DNA of 64,000 nt. Source: Ectobius pallidus. Its lineage: Eukaryota > Arthropoda > Insecta > Blattodea > Ectobiidae. The position numbers and the translations under genes are program-made. Positions 31,588 through 44,700 of this stretch are shown in pieces (position 1 is the first letter of the stretch; each line of letters starts with the position of its first letter). The stretch is taken from the NCBI GenBank assembly GCA_964059195.1, contig CAXKWD010000002.1:164492559-164556558 (forward strand). Reading direction: 5' to 3'. Below the pieces are notes generated by a model. It was not told the DNA's origin. It did not search any database and was given only the letters and a program-made list of their open reading frames with translations.

Positions 31588-34500
31588 CTAGGCTGATAAA
31601 ATGGTTTTATTTCGACTTTTCTAAAATCCTGCGCGATTTTCATCTCCAAGAATAAAAAATATTGTTTTTACATTAACAATATAATCTCAAAAATGTCTTG
31701 TGTTTCCGAGGAAACATAAGTTTATATGCCAAAGGCAGTTGAAACTTTTTTTTTCCACTTTTATACAATCCTCCGCTTTTATAGAAGCTGCATGCCTTCC
31801 CGGGATTCTCAGCCATGCCAACTTTCGTAAGCGTCGATTTTATTTTTATTTCCGAAAGTTTCCTTTATGCCGTGAGTGTGCGGAATTGAAAAAGATGTTA
31901 TTTTTGCCGATATGACTTTTTTCGTGCGAGGCGTTTTTAACGGTTCGAAAGCCTTTATCTCGTAAACTATGGTACATTTTTATTGTTGATGTACATGGTT
32001 ATATTCGCAAAGAAAAGTTATGCCTTTTGTCATTTGGGAGGATTTATGTAGTACGCTGATAAAACGGTTTTATTTCGACTTTTCTAAAATCCTGCGCGAT
32101 TTTCATCTCCAAGAATAAAATATACTGTTTTTACATTAACAATATAATCTCAAAAATTTCTTGCGTTTCCGAGGAAACATAAGTTTATATGCAAAAGCAG
32201 TTGAAACTGTTCATTTTCCACTCTTATACAATACCGCGCTTTAATAGAAGCTGCATGCCTTCCCGGGATTCTCAGCCCTATCAACTTCCGTTAGCGTCGA
32301 TTTTACTTTTATTTCCGAAAGTTTCTTTTATGCTGTGAGTATGCGGATTTGAAAAAGATGTTATTTTTACCGATATGACTTTTTTCGTGTGAGTCGTTTT
32401 CAACGGTTCGACAGCCGTTATCTCGTAAACTATGGTACATTTTTATTGTTGATGTACACGCTTTTATTCGCAATGAAATGTTTTGACGTTCGTCTCTTGG
32501 GAGTTTTTATGTACTAGGCTGATAAAATGGTTTTATATCGACTTTTCTAAAATCCTGCGCGACTTTCATCTCCAAGAATAAAAAATATTGTTTTTACATT
32601 AACAATATAATCTCAAAAATGTCTTGTGTTTCCGCGGAAACATAAGTTTATATGCAAAAGTAGTTGAAACTGTTCATTTTCCACTCTTATACAATCCTGC
32701 GCTTTAATAGAAGCTGCATGCCTTCCCGGGATTTTCAGCCCTGCCAACTTCCGTTAGCGTCGATTTTATTTTTATTTCCGTAAGTTTCTTTTATGCTGTG
32801 AGTATGCGGATTTGAAAAAGATGTTATTTTTGCCGATATGACTTTTTTCGTATGAGTCGTTTTTAACGGTTCGACAGCCGTTATCTCGTAAACTATGGTA
32901 CATTTTTATTTCTGATGTACACGCTTTTATTCGCAATGAAATGTTATGACGTTCGTCGCTTGGGAGTTTTTATGTACTAGGCTGATAAAATGGTTTTATA
33001 TCGACTTTTCTAAAATCCTGCGCGACTTTCATCTCCAAGAATAAAAAATATTGTTTTTACATTAACAATATAATCTCAAAAATGTCTTGTGTTTCCGAGG
33101 AAACATAAGTTTATATGCAAAAGTAGTTGAAACTGTTCATTTTCCACTCTTATACAATCCTGCGCTTTAATAGAAGCTGCATGCCTTCCCGGGATTTTCA
33201 GCCCTGCCAACTTCCGTTAGCGTCGATTTTATTTTTATTTCCGTAAGTTTCTTTTATGCTGTGAGTATGCGGATTTGAAAAAGATGTTATTTTTGCCGAT
33301 ATGACTTTTTTCGTATGAGTCGTTTTTAACGGTTCGACAGCCGTTATCTCGTAAACTATGGTACATTTTTATTGTTGATGTTACACGGTTTTATTCGCAA
33401 TGAAATGTTATGAGGTTCGTCTCTAGAGAGTTTTTATGTAGTATGCTGATAAAACGGTTTTATTTCGACTTTTCTAAAATCCTGCGCGATTTTCATCTCC
33501 AAGAATAAAAGATACTGTTTTTACATTAACAATATAATCTCAAAAATTTCTTGCGTTTCCGAGGAAACATAAGTTTATATGCAAAAGCAGTTGAAACTGT
33601 TCATTTTCCACTCTTATACAATACCGCGCTTTAATAGAAGCTGCATGCCTTCCCGGGATTCTCAGCCCTACCAACTTCCGTTAGCGTCGATTTTATTTTT
33701 ATTTCCCTATGTTTCTTTTATGGTGTGAGTATACGGAATTGTAAAAGATGTTATTTTTGCCGATATGACTTTTTTCGTGTGAGGCGTTTGAGACGGTTCG
33801 ACAGCCGTTATAACGTAAACTATGGTACATTTTTATTGTTGATGTACACGCTTTTATTCGCAATGAAATGTTATGAGGTTCGTCTCTAGAGAGTTTTTAT
33901 GTAGTATGCTGATAAAACGGTTTTATTTCGACTTTTCTAAAATCCTGCGCGATTTTCATCTCCAAGAATAAAAGATACTGTTTTTACATTAACAATATAA
34001 TCTCAAAAATTTCTTGCGTTTCCGAGGAAACATAAGTTTATATGCAAAAGCAGTTGAAACTGTTCATTTTCCACTCTTATACAATACCGCGCTTTAATAG
34101 AAGCTGCATGCCTTCCCGGGATTCTCAGCCCTACCAACTTCCGTTAGCGTCGATTTTATTTTTATTTCCCTAAGTTTCTTTTATGGTGTGAGTATACGAA
34201 ATTGTAAAAGATGTTATTTTTGCCGATATGACTTTTTTCGTGTGAGGCGTTTGAGACGGTTCGACAGCCGTTATAACGTAAACTATGGTACATTTTTATT
34301 GTTGATGTACACGGTTTTATTCGCAATGAAATGTTATGACGTTCGTCTCTTGGGAGTTTTTATGTACTAGGCTGATAAAATGGTTTTATTTCGACTTTTC
34401 TAAAATCCTGCGCGACTTTCATCTCCAAGAATAAAAAATATTGTTTTTACATTAACAATATAATCTCAAAAATGTCTTGTGTTTCCGAGGAAACATAAAT

Positions 34501-34829
34501 TTATATGCAAAAGCAGTTGAAACTGTTCATTTTCCACTCTTATACAATCCCGCGCTTTAATAGAAGCTGCATGCCTTCCCGGGATTCACAGCCCTGCCAA
34601 CTTCCGTTAGCGTCGATTTTAGTTTTATTTCCGAAAGTTTCTTTTATGCTGTGAGTATGCGGATTTGAAAAATATGTTATTTTTACCGATATGACTTTTT
34701 TCGTGTGAGTCGTTTTCATCGGTTCGACAGCCGTTATCTCGTAAACTATGGTACATTTTTATTGTTGATGTACACGCTTTTATTCGTAATGAAATGTTAT
34801 GACGTTCGTCTCTTGGGAGTCTTTATGTA
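31588..34829 (+). repeat. 7-monomer higher-order repeat, unit 2
   Basis: 3242 bp, order D, C, B, A, G, F, E. It matches 23251-26492 with only scattered single-base differences (for example AAAATATACTG at about 32117 against AAAAGATACTG). Confidence 0.95.
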
Positions 34830-37800
34830 CTAGGCTGATAAAATGGTTTTATTTCGACTTTTCTAAAATCCTGCGCGATTTTCATCTCCAAGAATAAAAA
34901 ATATTGTTTTTACATTAACAATATAATCTCAAAAATGTCTTGTGTTTCCGAGGAAACATAAGTTTATATGCCAAAGGCAGTTGAAACTTTTTTTTTCCAC
35001 TTTTATACAATCCTCCGCTTTTATAGAAGCTGCATGCCTTCCCGGGATTCTCAGCCATGCCAACTTTCGTAAGCGTCGATTTTATTTTTATTTCCGAAAG
35101 TTTCCTTTATGCCGTGAGTGTGCGGAATTGAAAAAGATGTTATTTTTGCCGATATGACTTTTTTCGTGCGAGGCGTTTTTAACGGTTCGAAAGCCTTTAT
35201 CTCGTAAACTATGGTACATTTTTATTGTTGATGTACATGGTTATATTCGCAAAGAATAGTTATGCCTTTTGTCATTTGGGAGGATTTATGTAGTACGCTG
35301 ATAAAACGGTTTTATTTCGACTTTTCTAAAATCCTGCGCGATTTTCATCTCCAAGAATAAAAGATACTGTTTTTACATTAACAATATAATCTCAAAAATT
35401 TCTTGCGTTTCCGAGGAAACATAAGTTTATATGCAAAAGCAGTTGAAACTGTTCATTTTCCACTCTTATACAATACCGCGCTTTAATAGAAGCTGCATGC
35501 CTTCCCGGGATTCTCAGCCCTATCAACTTCCGTTAGCGTCGATTTTACTTTTATTTCCGAAAGTTTCTTTTATGCTGTGAGTATGCGGATTTGAAAAAGA
35601 TGTTATTTTTACCGATATGACTTTTTTCGTGTGAGTCGTTTTCAACGGTTCGACAGCCGTTATCTCGTAAACTATGGTACATTTTTATTGTTGATGTACA
35701 CGCTTTTATTCGCAATGAAATGTTTTGACGTTCGTCTCTTGGGAGTTTTTATGTACTAGGCTGATAAAATGGTTTTATATCGACTTTTCTAAAATCCTGC
35801 GCGACTTTCATCTCCAAGAATAAAAAATATTGTTTTTACATTAACAATATAATCTCAAAAATGTCTTGTGTTTCCGAGGAAACATAAGTTTATATGCAAA
35901 AGTAGTTGAAACTGTTCATTTTCCACTCTTATACAATCCTGCGCTTTAATAGAAGCTGCATGCCTTCCCGGGATTTTCAGCCCTGCCAACTTCCGTTAGC
36001 GTCGATTTTATTTTTATTTCCGTAAGTTTCTTTTATGCTGTGAGTATGCGGATTTGAAAAAGATGTTATTTTTGCCGATATGACTTTTTTCGTATGAGTC
36101 GTTTGTAACGGTTCGACAGCCGTTATCTCGTAAACTATAGTACATTTTTATTTCTGATGTACACGCTTTTATTCGCAATGAAATGTTATGACGTTCGTCT
36201 CTTGGGAGTTTTTATGTACTAGGCTGATATAATGGTTATATATCGACTTTTCTAAAATCATGCGCAATTTTCATGTCCAAGAATAAAAAATATTGTTTTT
36301 ACATTAACAATATAATCTCAAAAATGTCTTGTGTTTCCGAGGAAACATAAGTTTATATGCAAAAGCAGTTGAAACTGTTCTTTTTCCACCCTTATACAAT
36401 CCTGCGCTTTAATAGAAGCTGCATGCCTTCCCGGGATTCTCAGCCCTGCCAACTTTCGTTAGCGTCGATTTTATTTTTATTTCCGAAAGTTTCTTTTATG
36501 CTGTGAGTGTGCGGAATTGTAAAAGATGTTATTTTTGCCGATATGACTTTTTTCGTGCGAGGCGTTTTCAACGGTTCGACAGCCGTTATCTCGTAAACTA
36601 TGGTACATTTTTATTGTTGATGTTACACGGTTTTATTCGCAATGAAATGTTATGAGGTTCTTCTCTAGAGAGTTTTTATGTAGTATGCTGATAAAATGGT
36701 TTTATTTCGACTTTTCTAAAATCCTGCGCGATTTTCATCTCCAAGAATAAAAGATACTGTTTTTACATTAACAATATAATCTCAAAAATTTCTTGCGTTT
36801 CCGAGGAAACATAAGTTTATATGCAAAAGCAGTTGAAACTGTTCATTTTCCACTCTTATACAATACCGCGCTTTAATAGAAGCTGCATGCCTTCCCGGGA
36901 TTCTCAGCCCTACCAACTTCCGTTAGCGTCGATTTTATTTTTATTTCCGAAAGTTTCTTTTATGCTGTGAGTATGCGGATTTGAAAAAGATGTTATTTTT
37001 ACCGATATGACTTTTTTCGTGTGAGTCGTTTTCAACGGTTCGACAGCCGTTATCTCGTAAACTATGGTACATTTTTATTGTTGATGTACACGCTTTTATT
37101 CGCAATGAAATGTTTTGACGTTCGTCTCTTGGGAGTTTTTATGTACTAGGCTGATAAAATGGTTTTATATCGACTTTTCTAAAATCCTGCGCGACTTTCA
37201 TCTCCGAGAATAAAAAATATTGTTTTTACATTAACAATATAATCTCAAAAATGTCTTGTGTTTCCGAGGAAACATAAGTTTATATGCAAAAGCAGTTGAA
37301 ACTGTTCTTTTTCCAATCTTATACAATCCTGCGCTTTAATAGAAGCTGCATGCCTTCCCGGGATTCTCAGCCCTGCCAACTTCCGTTAGCGTCGATTTTA
37401 TTTTTATTTCCGAAAGTTTCTTTTATGCTGTGAGTATGCGGAATTATAAAAGATGTTATTTTTGCCGATATGACTTTTTTCGTGTGAGTCGTTTTCAACG
37501 GTTCGACAGCCGTTATCTCGTAAACTATGGTACATTTTTATTGTTGATGTACACGCTTTTATTCGCAATGAAATGTTATGACGTTCGTCTCTTGGGATTT
37601 TTTATGTACTAGGCTGATAAAATGGTTTTATTTCGACTTTTCTAAAATCCTGCGCGATTTTCATCTCCAAGAATAAAAAATATTGTTTTTACATTAACAA
37701 TATAATCTCAAAAATGTCTTGTGTTTCCGAGGAAACAAGTTTATATGCCAAAGGAAGTTGAAACTGTTTTTTTTTACACTGTTATAAAATCCTGCGCTTT

Positions 37801-38799
37801 TATAGAAGCTGCATGCCTTCCCGGGATTCTCAGCCATGCCAACTTTCGTAAGCGTCGATTTTATTTTTATTTCCGAAAGTTTCTTCTATGCCGTGAGTGT
37901 GCGGAATTGAAAAAGATGTTATTTTTGCCGATATGACTTTTTTTCGTGCGAGGCGTTTTCAACGGTTCGAAAGCCTTTATCTCGTAAACTATGGTACATT
38001 TTTATTGTTGATTTACATGGTTATATTCGCAAAGAAAAGTTATGCCTTTTGTCATTTGGGAGGATTTATGTAGTAAGCTGATAAAACGTTTTTATTTCGA
38101 GTTTTCAAAAATCCTGCGCGATTTTCATCTCCAAGAATAAAAGATACTGTTTTTACATTAACAATATAATCTCAAAAATTTATTGCGTTTCCGAGGAAAC
38201 ATAAGTTTATATGCAAAAGCAGTTGAAACTGTTCTTTTTCCAATCTTATACAATCCTGCTTTTTAATAGAAGCTGCACCTTCCCGGGATTCTCAGCCCTA
38301 CAAACTTCCGTAAGCGTCGATTTAATTTTTTTTCCGAAAGTTTCTTTTATGCTGTGAGTGTGCGGATTTGAGAAAGATGTTATTTTTGCCGATATGACTT
38401 TTTTCGTATGAGTCGTTTTCAACGGTTCGACAGCCGTTATCTCGTAAACTATGGTACATTTTTATTGTTGATGTTACACGGTTTTATTCGCAATGAAATG
38501 TTATGAGGTTCGTCTCTAGAGAGTTTTTATGTAGTATGCTGATAAAACGGTTTTATTTCGACTTTTCTAACTTCCGTTAGCGTCGATTTTATTTTTATTT
38601 CCCTAAGTTTGTTTTATGGTGTGAGTATACGGAATTGTAAAAGATGTTATTTTTGCCGATATGACTTTTTTCGTGTGAGGCGTTTCAGACGGTTCGACAG
38701 TCGTTATAACGTAAACTATGGTACATTTTTATTGTTGATGTACACGGTTTTATTCGTAATGAAATGTTATGACGTTCGTCTCTTGGGAGTCTTTATGTA
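34830..38799 (+). repeat. 9-monomer block ending in a deleted monomer
   Basis: 3970 bp, which is eight full monomers plus one of 266 bp. Order D, C, B', H, I, J, K, L, M. It follows the 11-mer order through J, then switches to K and L (more diverged, with ACAAGTTTATATGCC and AAAACGTTTTTATTTCGAG variants) and the deleted monomer M. Confidence 0.9.
38534..38799 (+). repeat. Satellite monomer M (197-bp internal deletion), copy 1
   Basis: 266 bp instead of 463. The deletion junction at 38570/38571 joins TTTTCTAA directly to CTTCCGTTAG. The missing segment spans the TGTTTCC dyad through the CCCGGG site. AA microhomology sits at the break. Confidence 0.95.
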
Positions 38800-41700
38800 C
38801 TAGGCTGATAAAATGGTTTTATTTCGACTTTTCTAAAATCCTGCGCGATTTTCATCTCCAAGAATAAAAAATATTGTTTTTACATTAACAATATAATCTC
38901 AAAAATGTCTTGTGTTTCCGAGGAAACATAAGTTTATATGCCAAAGGCAGTTGAAACTTTTTTTTTCCACTTTTATACAATCCTCCGCTTTTATAGAAGC
39001 TGCATGCCTTCCCGGGATTCTCAGCCATGCCAACTTTCGTAAGCGTCGATTTTATTTTTATTTCCGAAAGTTTCCTTTATGCCGTGAGTGTGCGGAATTG
39101 AAAAAGATGTTATTTTTGCCGATATGACTTTTTTCGTGCGAGGCGTTTTTAACGGTTCGAAAGCCTTTATCTCGTAAACTATGGTACATTTTTATTGTTG
39201 ATGTACATGGTTATATTCGCAAAGAAAAGTTATGCCTTTTGTCATTTGGGAGGATTTATGTAGTACGCTGATAAAACGGTTTTATTTCGACTTTTCTAAA
39301 ATCCTGCGCGATTTTCATCTCCAAGAATAAAAGATACTGTTTTTACATTAACAATATAATCTCAAAAATTTCTTGCGTTTCCGAGGAAACATAAGTTTAT
39401 ATGCAAAAGCAGTTGAAACTGTTCATTTTCCACTCTTATACAATACCGCGCTTTAATAGAAGCTGCATGCCTTCCCGGGATTCTCAGCCCTATCAACTTC
39501 CGTTAGCGTCGATTTTACTTTTATTTCCGAAAGTTTCTTTTATGCTGTGAGTATGCGGATTTGAAAAAGATGTTATTTTTACTGATATGACTTTTTTCGT
39601 GTGAGTCGTTTTCAACGGTTCGACAGCCGTTATCTCGTAAACTATGGTACATTTTTATTGTTGATGTACACGCTTTTATTCGCAATGAAATGTTTTGACG
39701 TTCGTCTCTTGGGAGTTTTTATGTACTAGGCTGATAAAATGGTTTTATATCGACTTTTCTAAAATCCTGCGCGACTTTCATCTCCAAGAATAAAAAATAT
39801 TGTTTTTACATTAACAATATAATCTCAAAAATGTCTTGTGTTTCCGAGGAAACATAAGTTTATATGCAAAAGTAGTTGAAACTGTTCATTTTCCACTCTT
39901 ATACAATCCTGCGCTTTAATAGAAGCTGCATGCCTTCCCGGGATTTTCAGCCCTGCCAACTTCCGTTAGCGTCGATTTTATTTTTATTTCCGTAAGTTTC
40001 TTTTATGCTGTGAGTATGCGGATTTGAAAAAGATGTTATTTTTGCCGATATGACTTTTTTCGTATGAGTCGTTTTTAACGGTTCGACAGCCGTTATCTCG
40101 TAAACTATGGTACATTTTTATTTCTGATGTACACGCTTTTATTCGCAATGAAATGTTATGACGTTCGTCTCTTGGGAGTTTTTATGTACTAGGCTGATAA
40201 AATGGTTTTATATCGACTTTTCTAAAATCCTGCGCGACTTTCATCTCCAAGAATAAAAAATATTGTTTTTACATTAACAATATAATCTCAAAAATGTCTT
40301 GTGTTTCCGAGGAAACATAAGTTTATATGCAAAAGCAGTTGAAACTGTTCATTTTCCACTCTTATACAATACCGCGCTTTAATAGAAGCTGCATGCCTTC
40401 CCGGGATTCTCAGCCCTATCAACTTCCGTTAGCGTCGATTTTACTTTTATTTCCGAAAGTTTCTTTTATGCTGTGAGTATGCGGATTTGAAAAAGATGTT
40501 ATTTTTACCGATATGACTTTTTTCGTGTGAGTCGTTTTCAACGGTTCGACAGCCGTTATCTCGTAAACTATGGTACATTTTTATTGTTGATGTACACGCT
40601 TTTATTCGCAATGAAATGTTTTGACGTTCGTCTCTTGGGAGTTTTTATGTACTAGGCTGATAAAATGGTTTTATATCGACTTTTCTAAAATCCTGCGCGA
40701 CTTTCATCTCCAAGAATAAAAAATATTGTTTTTACATTAACAATATAATCTCAAAAATGTCTTGTGTTTCCGAGGAAACATAAGTTTATATGCAAAAGTA
40801 GTTGAAACTGTTCATTTTCCACTCTTATACAATCCTGCGCTTTAATAGAAGCTGCATGCCTTCCCGGGATTTTCAGCCCTGCCAACTTCCGTTAGCGTCG
40901 ATTTTATTTTTATTTCCGTAAGTTTCTTTTATGCTGTGAGTATGCGGATTTGAAAAAGATGTTATTTTTGCCGATATGACTTTTTTCGTATGAGTCGTTT
41001 TTAACGGTTCGACAGCCGTTATCTCGTAAACTATGGTACATTTTTATTTCTGATGTACACGCTTTTATTCGCAATGAAATGTTATGACGTTCGTCTCTTG
41101 GGAGTTTTTATGTACTAGGCTGATAAAATGGTTTTATATCGACTTTTCTAAAATCCTGCGCGACTTTCATCTCCAAGAATAAAAAATATTGTTTTTACAT
41201 TAACAATATAATCTCAAAAATGTCTTGTGTTTCCGAGGAAACATAAGTTTATATGCAAAAGTAGTTGAAACTGTTCATTTTCCACTCTTATACAATCCTG
41301 CGCTTTAATAGAAGCTGCATGCCTTCCCGGGATTTTCAGCCCTGCCAACTTCCGTTAGCGTCGATTTTATTTTTATTTCCGTAAGTTTCTTTTATGCTGT
41401 GAGTATGCGGATTTGAAAAAGATGTTATTTTTGCCGATATGACTTTTTTCGTATGAGTCGTTTGTAACGGTTCGACAGCCGTTATCTCGTAAACTATAGT
41501 ACATTTTTATTTCTGATGTACACGCTTTTATTCGCAATGAAATGTTATGACGTTCGTCTCTTGGGAGTTTTTATGTACTAGGCTGATAAAATGGTTTTAT
41601 ATCGACTTTTCTAAAATCCTGCGCGACTTTCATCTCCAAGAATAAAAAATATTGTTTTTACATTAACAATATAATCTCAAAAATGTCTTGTGTTTCCGAG

Positions 41701-44700
41701 GAAACATAAGTTTATATGCAAAAGCAGTTGAAACTGTTCATTTTCCACTCTTATACAATACCGCGCTTTAATAGAAGCTGCATGCCTTCCCGGGATTCTC
41801 AGCCCTATCAACTTCCGTTAGCGTCGATTTTACTTTTATTTCCGAAAGTTTCTTTTATGCTGTGAGTATGCGGATTTGAAAAAGATGTTATTTTTACCGA
41901 TATGACTTTTTTCGTGTGAGTCGTTTTCAACGGTTCGACAGCCGTTATCTCGTAAACTATGGTACATTTTTATTGTTGATGTACACGCTTTTATTCGCAA
42001 TGAAATGTTTTGACGTTCGTCTCTTGGGAGTTTTTATGTACTAGGCTGATAAAATGGTTTTATATCGACTTTTCTAAAATCCTGCGCGACTTTCATCTCC
42101 AAGAATAAAAAATATTGTTTTTACATTAACAATATAATCTCAAAAATGTCTTGTGTTTCCGAGGAAACATAAGTTTATATGCAAAAGTAGTTGAAACTGT
42201 TCATTTTCCACTCTTATACAATCCTGCGCTTTAATAGAAGCTGCATGCCTTCCCGGGATTTTCAGCCCTGCCAACTTCCGTTAGCGTTGATTTTATTTTT
42301 ATTTCCGTAAGTTTCTTTTATGCTGTGAGTATGCGGATTTGAAAAAGATGTTATTTTTGCCGATATGACTTTTTTCGTATGAGTCGTTTTTAACGGTTCG
42401 ACAGCCGTTATCTCGTAAACTATGGTACATTTTTATTTCTGATGTACACGCTTTTATTCGCAATGAAATGTTATGACGTTCGTCTCTTGGGAGTTTTTAT
42501 GTACTAGGCTGATAAAATGGTTTTATATCGACTTTTCTAAAATCCTGCGCGACTTTCATCTCCAAGAATAAAAAATATTGTTTTTACATTAACAATATAA
42601 TCTCAAAAATGTCTTGTGTTTCCGAGGAAACATAAGTTTATATTCAAAAGTAGTTGAAACTGTTCATTTTCCACTCTTATACAATCCTGCGCTTTAATAG
42701 AAGCTGCATGCCTTCCCGGGATTTTCAGCCCTGCCAACTTCCGTTAGCGTCGATTTTATTTTTATTTCCGTAAGTTTCTTTTATGCTGTGAGTATGCGGA
42801 TTTGAAAAAGATGTTATTTTTGCCGATATGACTTTTTTCGTATGAGTCGTTTGTAACGGTTCGACAGCCGTTATCTCGTAAACTATAGTACATTTTTATT
42901 TCTGATGTACACGCTTTTATTCGCAATGAAATGTTATGACGTTCGTCTCTTGGGAGTTTTTATGTACTAGGCTGATATAATGGTTATATATCGACTTTTC
43001 TAAAATCATGCGCAATTTTCATGTCCATGAATAAAAAATATTGTTTTTACATTAACAATATAATCTCAAAAATGTCTTGTGTTTCCGAGGAAACATAAGT
43101 TTATATGCAAAAGCAGTTGAAACTGTTCTTTTTCCACCCTTATACAATCCTGCGCTTTAATAGAAGCTGCATGCCTTCCCGGGATTCTCAGCCCTGCCAA
43201 CTTTCGTTAGCGTCGATTTTATTTTTATTTCCGAAAGTTTCTTTTATGCTGTGAGTGTGCGGAATTGTAAAAGATGTTATTTTTGCCGATATGACTTTTT
43301 TCGTGCGAGGCGTTTTCAACGGTTCGACAGCCGTTATCTCGTAAACTATGGTACATTTTTATTGTTGATGTTACACGGTTTTATTCGCAATGAAATGTTA
43401 TGAGGTTCTTCTCTAGAGAGTTTTTATGTAGTATGCTGATAAAATGGTTTTATTTCGACTTTTCTAAAATCCTGCGCGATTTTCATCTCCAAGAATAAAA
43501 GATACTGTTTTTACATTAACAATATAATCTCAAAAATTTCTTGCGTTTCCGAGGAAACATAAGTTTATATGCAAAAGCAGTTGAAACTGTTCATTTTCCA
43601 CTCTTATACAATACCGCGCTTTAATAGAAGCTGCATGCCTTCCCGGGATTCTCAGCCCTACCAACTTCCGTTAGCGTCGATTTTATTTTTATTTCCGAAA
43701 GTTTCTTTTATGCTGTGAGTATGCGGATTTGAAAAAGATGTTATTTTTACCGATATGACTTTTTTCGTGTGAGTCGTTTTCAACGGTTCGACAGCCGTTA
43801 TCTCGTAAACTATGGTACATTTTTATTGTTGATGTACACGCTTTTATTCGCAATGAAATGTTTTGACGTTCGTCTCTTGGGAGTTTTTATGTACTAGGCT
43901 GATAAAATGGTTTTATATCGACTTTTCTAAAATCCTGCGCGACTTTCATCTCCGAGAATAAAAAATATTGTTTTTACATTAACAATATAATCTCAAAAAT
44001 GTCTTGTGTTTCCGAGGAAACATAAGTTTATATGCAAAAGCAGTTGAAACTGTTCTTTTTCCAATCTTATACAATCCTGCGCTTTAATAGAAGCTGCATG
44101 CCTTCCCGGGATTCTCAGCCCTGCCAACTTCCGTTAGCGTCGATTTTATTTTTATTTCCGAAAGTTTCTTTTATGCTGTGAGTATGCGGAATTATAAAAG
44201 ATGTTATTTTTGCCGATATGACTTTTTTCGTGTGAGTCGTTTTCAACGGTTCGACAGCCGTTATCTCGTAAACTATGGTACATTTTTATTGTTGATGTAC
44301 ACGCTTTTATTCGCAATGAAATGTTATGACGTTCGTCTCTTGGGAGTTTTTATGTACTAGGCTGATAAAATGGTTTTATTTCGACTTTTCTAAAATCCTG
44401 CGCGATTTTCATCTCCAAGAATAAAAAATATTGTTTTTACATTAACAATATAATCTCAAAAATGTCTTGTGTTTCCGAGGAAACAAGTTTATATGCCACA
44501 GGAAGTTGAAACTGTTTTCTTTTACACTGTTATAAAATCCTGCGCTTTTATAGAAGCTGCATGCCTTCCCGGGATTCTCAGCCATGCCAACTTTCGTAAG
44601 CGTCGATTTTATTTTTATTTCCGAAAGTTTCTTCTATGCCGTGAGTGTGCGGAATTGAAAAAGATGTTATTTTTGCCGATATGACTTTTTTTCGTGCGAG

